Source: Bacillota bacterium
GTDB taxonomy: Bacteria; Bacillota; Clostridia; Acetivibrionales; DSM-1351
Reading direction: 5' to 3'
Length of the DNA: 8,114 bases
Assembly: GCA_023397905.1 (NCBI GenBank)
Contig: JAEWSZ010000119.1
Span: 1 to 8,114, forward strand
The notes below the pieces were generated by a model. The model searched no databases. It was not told the DNA's origin and was given only the letters and a program-made list of their open reading frames with translations. Numbering within the stretch: the stretch's first letter is position 1; every line of letters begins with the position of its first letter. Shown here one piece after another: positions 5,692 to 8,114 of the stretch. The position numbers and the translations under genes were made by a program.

Positions 5692-6501
5692 ATGAAAAAA
5701 AGGTTATTGGCACTGGCATTAGCATTGACATTCACAGCGGCGGGAGTTCTCACAGGCTGCGGCTCACAATCCAAGAAACTGGTTGTGGGTGCATCACCTT
5801 CCCCACATGCTGAAATTCTGAAGGAAGTTCAGAGCGTTCTGAAAGAAAAGGGAATAGAACTGGAGATCAAGGAATTTACAGATTATGTACAGCCAAATCT
5901 GGCTTTGCAGGACAAGAAGCTGGACGCAAACTATTTCCAGCATCAGCCTTATCTGGATGATTTCAATTCAAAGAACAATACGGATATAGTGTCTGCAGCA
6001 AGAGTACATTATGAGCCAATGGGACTGTATCCCGGAAAGGTGAAATCCCTGGAGGCGTTGGCAGACGGAGCGTCCATAGCGGATCCAAACGATACCACAA
6101 ATGAGGCAAGAGCGCTTTTGCTGCTTGAAAGAACAGGACTTATCAAGATTAAACCCGAGGCGGGACTGGGTGCCACTGCGAAGGATATCACCGAGAATCC
6201 TAAAAACATTCAGATCAAGGAACTGGAAGCGGCTCAGCTGGCCAGAGCGCTGCCGGATGTGGATCTGGCAGTAATAAACGTGAACTATGCTCTTGAGGCG
6301 GGTTTCAATGTGGCAACGGATTCTCTCGCTAAAGAAGAAGCCGACTCGGAGGCTGCTCAGACCTATGCGAATATCCTGGCTATCCGTAAAGGCGACGAGA
6401 ACAGGGAAGACATAAAGGCACTGGTAGAAGCTTTGAAAAGCGAAGAAGTAAAGAAATTTATCGATGAAAAATACAAGGGCGCGGTTGTTGTAATAGATTA
6501 A
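5692..6501 (+). CDS. metQ: Methionine-binding lipoprotein MetQ
   Basis: This 269-residue substrate-binding lipoprotein (NlpA/MetQ family) captures methionine outside the membrane and delivers it to MetI. A basic start (MKKR), a hydrophobic core and the lipobox LTGC give lipidated Cys23 after signal peptidase II cleavage. Family blocks are visible: VVGASPSPHAEIL (31-43), ANYFQHQPYL (79-88), HYEPMGLYP (106-114), IADPNDTTNEAR (129-140) and DLAVINVNYALEAG (191-204). These match methionine-type MetQ, although some relatives bind other amino acids or dipeptides. GGGAGG at 5676-5681 lies 10 bases before the ATG. It follows metI by 22 bases and is the last gene of the metNIQ operon. Confidence 0.95.
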   Translation: MKKRLLALALALTFTAAGVLTGCGSQSKKLVVGASPSPHAEILKEVQSVLKEKGIELEIKEFTDYVQPNLALQDKKLDANYFQHQPYLDDFNSKNNTDIVSAARVHYEPMGLYPGKVKSLEALADGASIADPNDTTNEARALLLLERTGLIKIKPEAGLGATAKDITENPKNIQIKELEAAQLARALPDVDLAVINVNYALEAGFNVATDSLAKEEADSEAAQTYANILAIRKGDENREDIKALVEALKSEEVKKFIDEKYKGAVVVID

Positions 6502-6582
6502 TCCCTACAAATTAATAAATAGCTTAAGTATAAGCAGATTGTTTTAATATTATATAAAACCAGTAATAAATAGAACAACAAA
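6502..6582 (+). other. AT-rich spacer after metQ
   Basis: This stretch is rich in A and T and has no open reading frame with a ribosome site. A small hairpin, GCTTA (6522-6526) with TAAGC (6531-6535), has no T run. I find no good promoter here, so the structured segment that follows is probably transcribed as the 3' region of metNIQ, although a weak local promoter cannot be excluded. Confidence 0.4.
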
Positions 6583-6672
6583 TCCGGTGTTCGCAGCCGG
6601 ATGGCAAAGCTAATTGCAAAAGCCAATTACAGCTGAAGGCCCGGACTTCCGGCTCCTGTGATTGGCTTTTTT
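6583..6672 (+). terminator. Rho-independent terminator with possible antiterminator (attenuator-like)
   Basis: AAAAGCCAATTACAG (6618-6632) pairs with CTGTGATTGGCTTTT (6656-6670) over 15 pairs including one G-U, followed by a T run to 6672: a strong intrinsic terminator for metNIQ. Unusually, AGCT-AATTG at 6608-6616 can instead pair with CAATT (6624-6628) and AGCT (6631-6634), which would break the terminator stem. Upstream, TCCGG (6583-6587) pairs with CCGGA (6597-6601). The terminator loop holds CCGGACTTCCGG (6641-6652), and its last part extended to CCGGCT (6649-6654) can pair back to AGCCGG (6595-6600). I do not recognise a known riboswitch class. The terminator is firm; the regulatory reading is inference. 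Confidence 0.75.
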
Positions 6673-6685
6673 GCTGCCGGGAAAA

Positions 6686-6723
6686 GCCGTTATTTTTTCA
6701 GAAATAAAATGGCGGCGGTTTTT
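6686..6723 (+). terminator. Second terminator-like hairpin
   Basis: GCCGTTATTTT (6686-6696) pairs with AAAATGGCGGC (6706-6716) over 11 pairs, two of them G-U, around a 9-base loop. A run of five T follows at 6719-6723. It sits 14 bases after the first terminator's T run and could act as a backup stop. Its stem is weaker than that of the first. Confidence 0.45.
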
Positions 6724-6759
6724 ATGCATAATAGACGGGGTATTTTGAAATATTATAAT
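6718..6759 (+). promoter_or_regulatory. Candidate promoter(s) for the dehydrogenase gene
   Basis: Two readings overlap. A general-stress (sigma-B-like) form has GTTTTT (6718-6723), 14 bases, then GGGTAT (6738-6743). A housekeeping form has TAGACG (6732-6737), 16 bases, then a perfect TATAAT (6754-6759). Related Bacillus dehydrogenases such as YhdF are general-stress genes, which favours considering the first reading. GTTTTT, however, coincides with the T run of the preceding hairpin, and many Clostridia lack sigma-B. Neither can be proven here. Confidence 0.35.
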
Positions 6760-6836
6760 TTGGCAGGCCATAATACTTTATACACAATATATGCACTGGC
6801 GGAAGCCATATTTCAGACCATGGAGGATTAAACAAT

Positions 6837-7730
6837 ATGCCGAATATGAAAAGTACTTATGTAAATACCATCGTTAATTTGCCGACGGGGTTTCCCGAGC
6901 AGCATCAGGATGAACAGCCCGGTCTGCAAAAGCAGATGAATCCCGCTCCTGTAATTGACAATCCCGCTTATCATGGGGCTGGAAAGCTGTCGGGAAGAGT
7001 GGCCGTGATAACCGGAGGAGACAGCGGGATAGGACAGGCTGTGGCAATAGCCTTTGCAAAAGAGGGGGCGGATGTGGCGGTGGCTTTTTATAATGAACAG
7101 GAGGACGCGGCGGAAACTGTCAAAAAGGTTGAAGAGGTGGGCAGGAGATGTATACTTGTTAAAGGTGATCTAAGGCAGGAGGCCGTTTCCGGACAGGTAG
7201 CGGACACTGCGGTAAAAGAGCTGGGGCATATTGATATCCTTGTCAACAACATAGCTGTGCAATACCCGCAGAACAGTATCAAGGACATTACGGCGGAACA
7301 GCTGTACAACACTTTTGCAACAAATATTTTCAGCTATTTCTATATGACAAAGGCGGTACTGCCTCACTTGAACCCGGGAAGCGCAATAATTAATACAACC
7401 TCCATAACCGCATATAAGGGGGCTCCGGACTTGCTGGATTATTCATCTACAAAGGGCGCGATAGTGTCTTTTACCAGGTCGCTGGCGCTTTCGCTTGTTA
7501 CAGGCGGAATACGAGTAAATGCTGTGGCTCCGGGACCAATATGGACGCCGTTGATACCCTCCAGCTATTCAAAACAGAAAGTGGCAAAACACGGACAGGA
7601 TGTTCCCATGGCACGCTCAGGGCAGCCTTTCGAACTGGCTCCGACTTATGTTTACCTCGCCTCGGAGGATTCGGGATATGTGACAGGACAGGTGCTTCAT
7701 GTAAATGGCGGTGTGATAACCGATTCCTGA
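6837..7730 (+). CDS. SDR-family oxidoreductase (YhdF/YghA-like)
   Basis: This 297-residue classical-type short-chain dehydrogenase has an extra N-terminal segment of about 50 residues, typical of the YhdF/YghA-like group. The Rossmann cofactor motif is TGGDSGIG (59-66), with NNIA at 137-140 where NNAG or NNAA is usual. The catalytic tetrad appears complete: Asn163, Ser189, Tyr202 and Lys206 (YSSTK). PGPIWTPLIPSSY (232-244) is the usual substrate-side loop of this group. Cofactor (NADH or NADPH) and substrate cannot be told. Members are often stress-linked and loosely annotated as glucose 1-dehydrogenase-like. GGAGG at 6822-6826 lies 10 bases before the ATG; the in-frame ATG at 6846 is less well spaced. 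The gene appears monocistronic. Its stop is 2 bases from that of the convergent gene, with no terminator between. Confidence 0.9.
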   Translation: MPNMKSTYVNTIVNLPTGFPEQHQDEQPGLQKQMNPAPVIDNPAYHGAGKLSGRVAVITGGDSGIGQAVAIAFAKEGADVAVAFYNEQEDAAETVKKVEEVGRRCILVKGDLRQEAVSGQVADTAVKELGHIDILVNNIAVQYPQNSIKDITAEQLYNTFATNIFSYFYMTKAVLPHLNPGSAIINTTSITAYKGAPDLLDYSSTKGAIVSFTRSLALSLVTGGIRVNAVAPGPIWTPLIPSSYSKQKVAKHGQDVPMARSGQPFELAPTYVYLASEDSGYVTGQVLHVNGGVITDS

Positions 7731-7732
7731 GA

Positions 7733-8113
7733 TTATTTTACTTTTTTCAGCTTAATTACTTTCTTCAGATTGTGTAAGTCCAGCAGAACGGAATCCTGAA
7801 CTCTTTCTATGACTTTGACTCTGCCAGTGGTAATAGAAGTTTCCATGGCGATCAGGTCGATTTTGTTTTTCATTTGTTCAGTTCGTAAAGAATCTTTTGC
7901 CCGTTGTTCTTTTTCACCGTTCCAGCCTTCAAAAAGAGCTTTGAGCCTCTGGCCGTGGTCGTATTCGATGACTGTAACAGTATTTTCAACCTTATCCAGT
8001 CTTACTTCGACCTTGCCCAGTCTGGACTCGACCCCCTCCGGTCTTGATTCGACATTGTCAAGCCTGGAGTCAATCCCATCAAGCCTTGATTCGACATTGT
8101 CAAGCCTGGAGTC
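7733..8113 (-). CDS. Coiled-coil heptad-repeat protein of unknown function, C-terminal part
   Basis: On the minus strand an open frame of 126 codons enters from beyond the window edge and ends in TAA (complement of 7733-7735). It is missing its start. The visible part begins with heptads of the form ESRLDNV / DSRLDGI (about five to six copies, residues 1-43), then VENTVTVIEYDHGQRLKALF (43-61). A charged alpha-helical stretch and a lysine-rich end (LKKVIKLKKVK) follow. No membrane segment, cysteine or enzymatic motif is visible. Hypothetical proteins with such E/DxRLDxV heptads and a following EYDHGQKLKALFDG-like block are common in Clostridia. The function is unknown, and oligomerisation through the coiled coil is the only safe inference. 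The reading-frame use and heptad periodicity make it a convincing gene although the start is not seen. Confidence 0.8.
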   Translation of the reverse strand, partial: DSRLDNVESRLDGIDSRLDNVESRPEGVESRLGKVEVRLDKVENTVTVIEYDHGQRLKALFEGWNGEKEQRAKDSLRTEQMKNKIDLIAMETSITTGRVKVIERVQDSVLLDLHNLKKVIKLKKVK

Positions 8114-8114
8114 A
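8043..8114. repeat. 42-base tandem repeat coding for paired heptads
   Basis: Bases 8043-8072 are repeated exactly at 8085-8114, a period of 42 bases (two heptads), and the weaker 21-base sub-period is visible further left. The array runs out of the window. Exact identity at third codon positions points to recent duplication or replication slippage rather than selection on the protein alone. Confidence 0.8.

Noticed and set aside
6583..6672. Known riboswitch classes (SAM-I, c-di-GMP-I, TPP, fluoride, T-box) for the structured segment.
   Set aside because: The conserved core sequences of those classes, as I know them, are not present. Only the terminator and alternative pairing are supported.
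8043..8114. CRISPR array suggested by the regularly spaced 30-base repeat.
   Set aside because: The intervening 12 bases are far too short for a spacer, and the whole period translates into coiled-coil heptads in an open frame.

Overview
The window looks like part of the chromosome of a low-to-moderate-GC spore-former-type Firmicute, most likely class Clostridia. The evidence is strong GGAGG ribosome sites, TTGACA/TATAAT-type promoters, very AT-rich intergenic DNA, and protein families typical of Firmicutes (TopB with C-terminal zinc ribbons, a CymR-like Rrf2 regulator, the MetNIQ arrangement). The genus cannot be fixed from the sequence alone.

Layout: (1) bases 1-810 hold the 3' end of a type IA DNA topoisomerase III gene (topB). 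(2) Bases 848-2919 hold a promoter and a two-gene, translationally overlapping unit. It encodes a LarE-family ATP-dependent sulfur transferase and a PLP-dependent trans-sulfuration enzyme (cystathionine gamma-synthase/lyase family). (3) Bases 2920-3080 hold a bidirectional terminator flanked by an imperfect inverted repeat. (4) A CymR-like Rrf2 repressor is encoded on the minus strand (3081-3527). (5) A 473-base AT-rich regulatory region (3528-4000) separates it from the divergent operon. It contains two tandem near-consensus promoters and three copies of a 20-base operator-like motif. (6) Bases 4001-6501 encode a complete methionine ABC importer, metN-metI-metQ. (7) Bases 6502-6836 contain two terminator-like hairpins, one with a possible alternative antiterminator pairing, and promoter candidates. 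(8) Bases 6837-7730 encode a short-chain dehydrogenase of the YhdF/YghA-like type. (9) A convergent coiled-coil protein with heptad repeats (minus strand, 7733-8113) runs out of the window. Its stop codon is 2 bases from that of the dehydrogenase.

Bases 848-6501 read as a sulfur amino-acid island. Methionine is imported by MetNIQ. A trans-sulfuration enzyme interconverts or cleaves sulfur amino acids. A LarE protein with three cysteines (the CxxC plus the Cys176 position) could pass sulfur to an unidentified acceptor. A CymR-like repressor sits between the two units and probably controls itself and metNIQ. No SAM (S-box) riboswitch or T-box is visible upstream of metN, so transcriptional repression is the more likely control. 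The most notable observations are the shared operator-like motif at the three promoters, the LarE/PLP-lyase coupling without larA, larB or larC in view, and the attenuator-like RNA structure upstream of the dehydrogenase.
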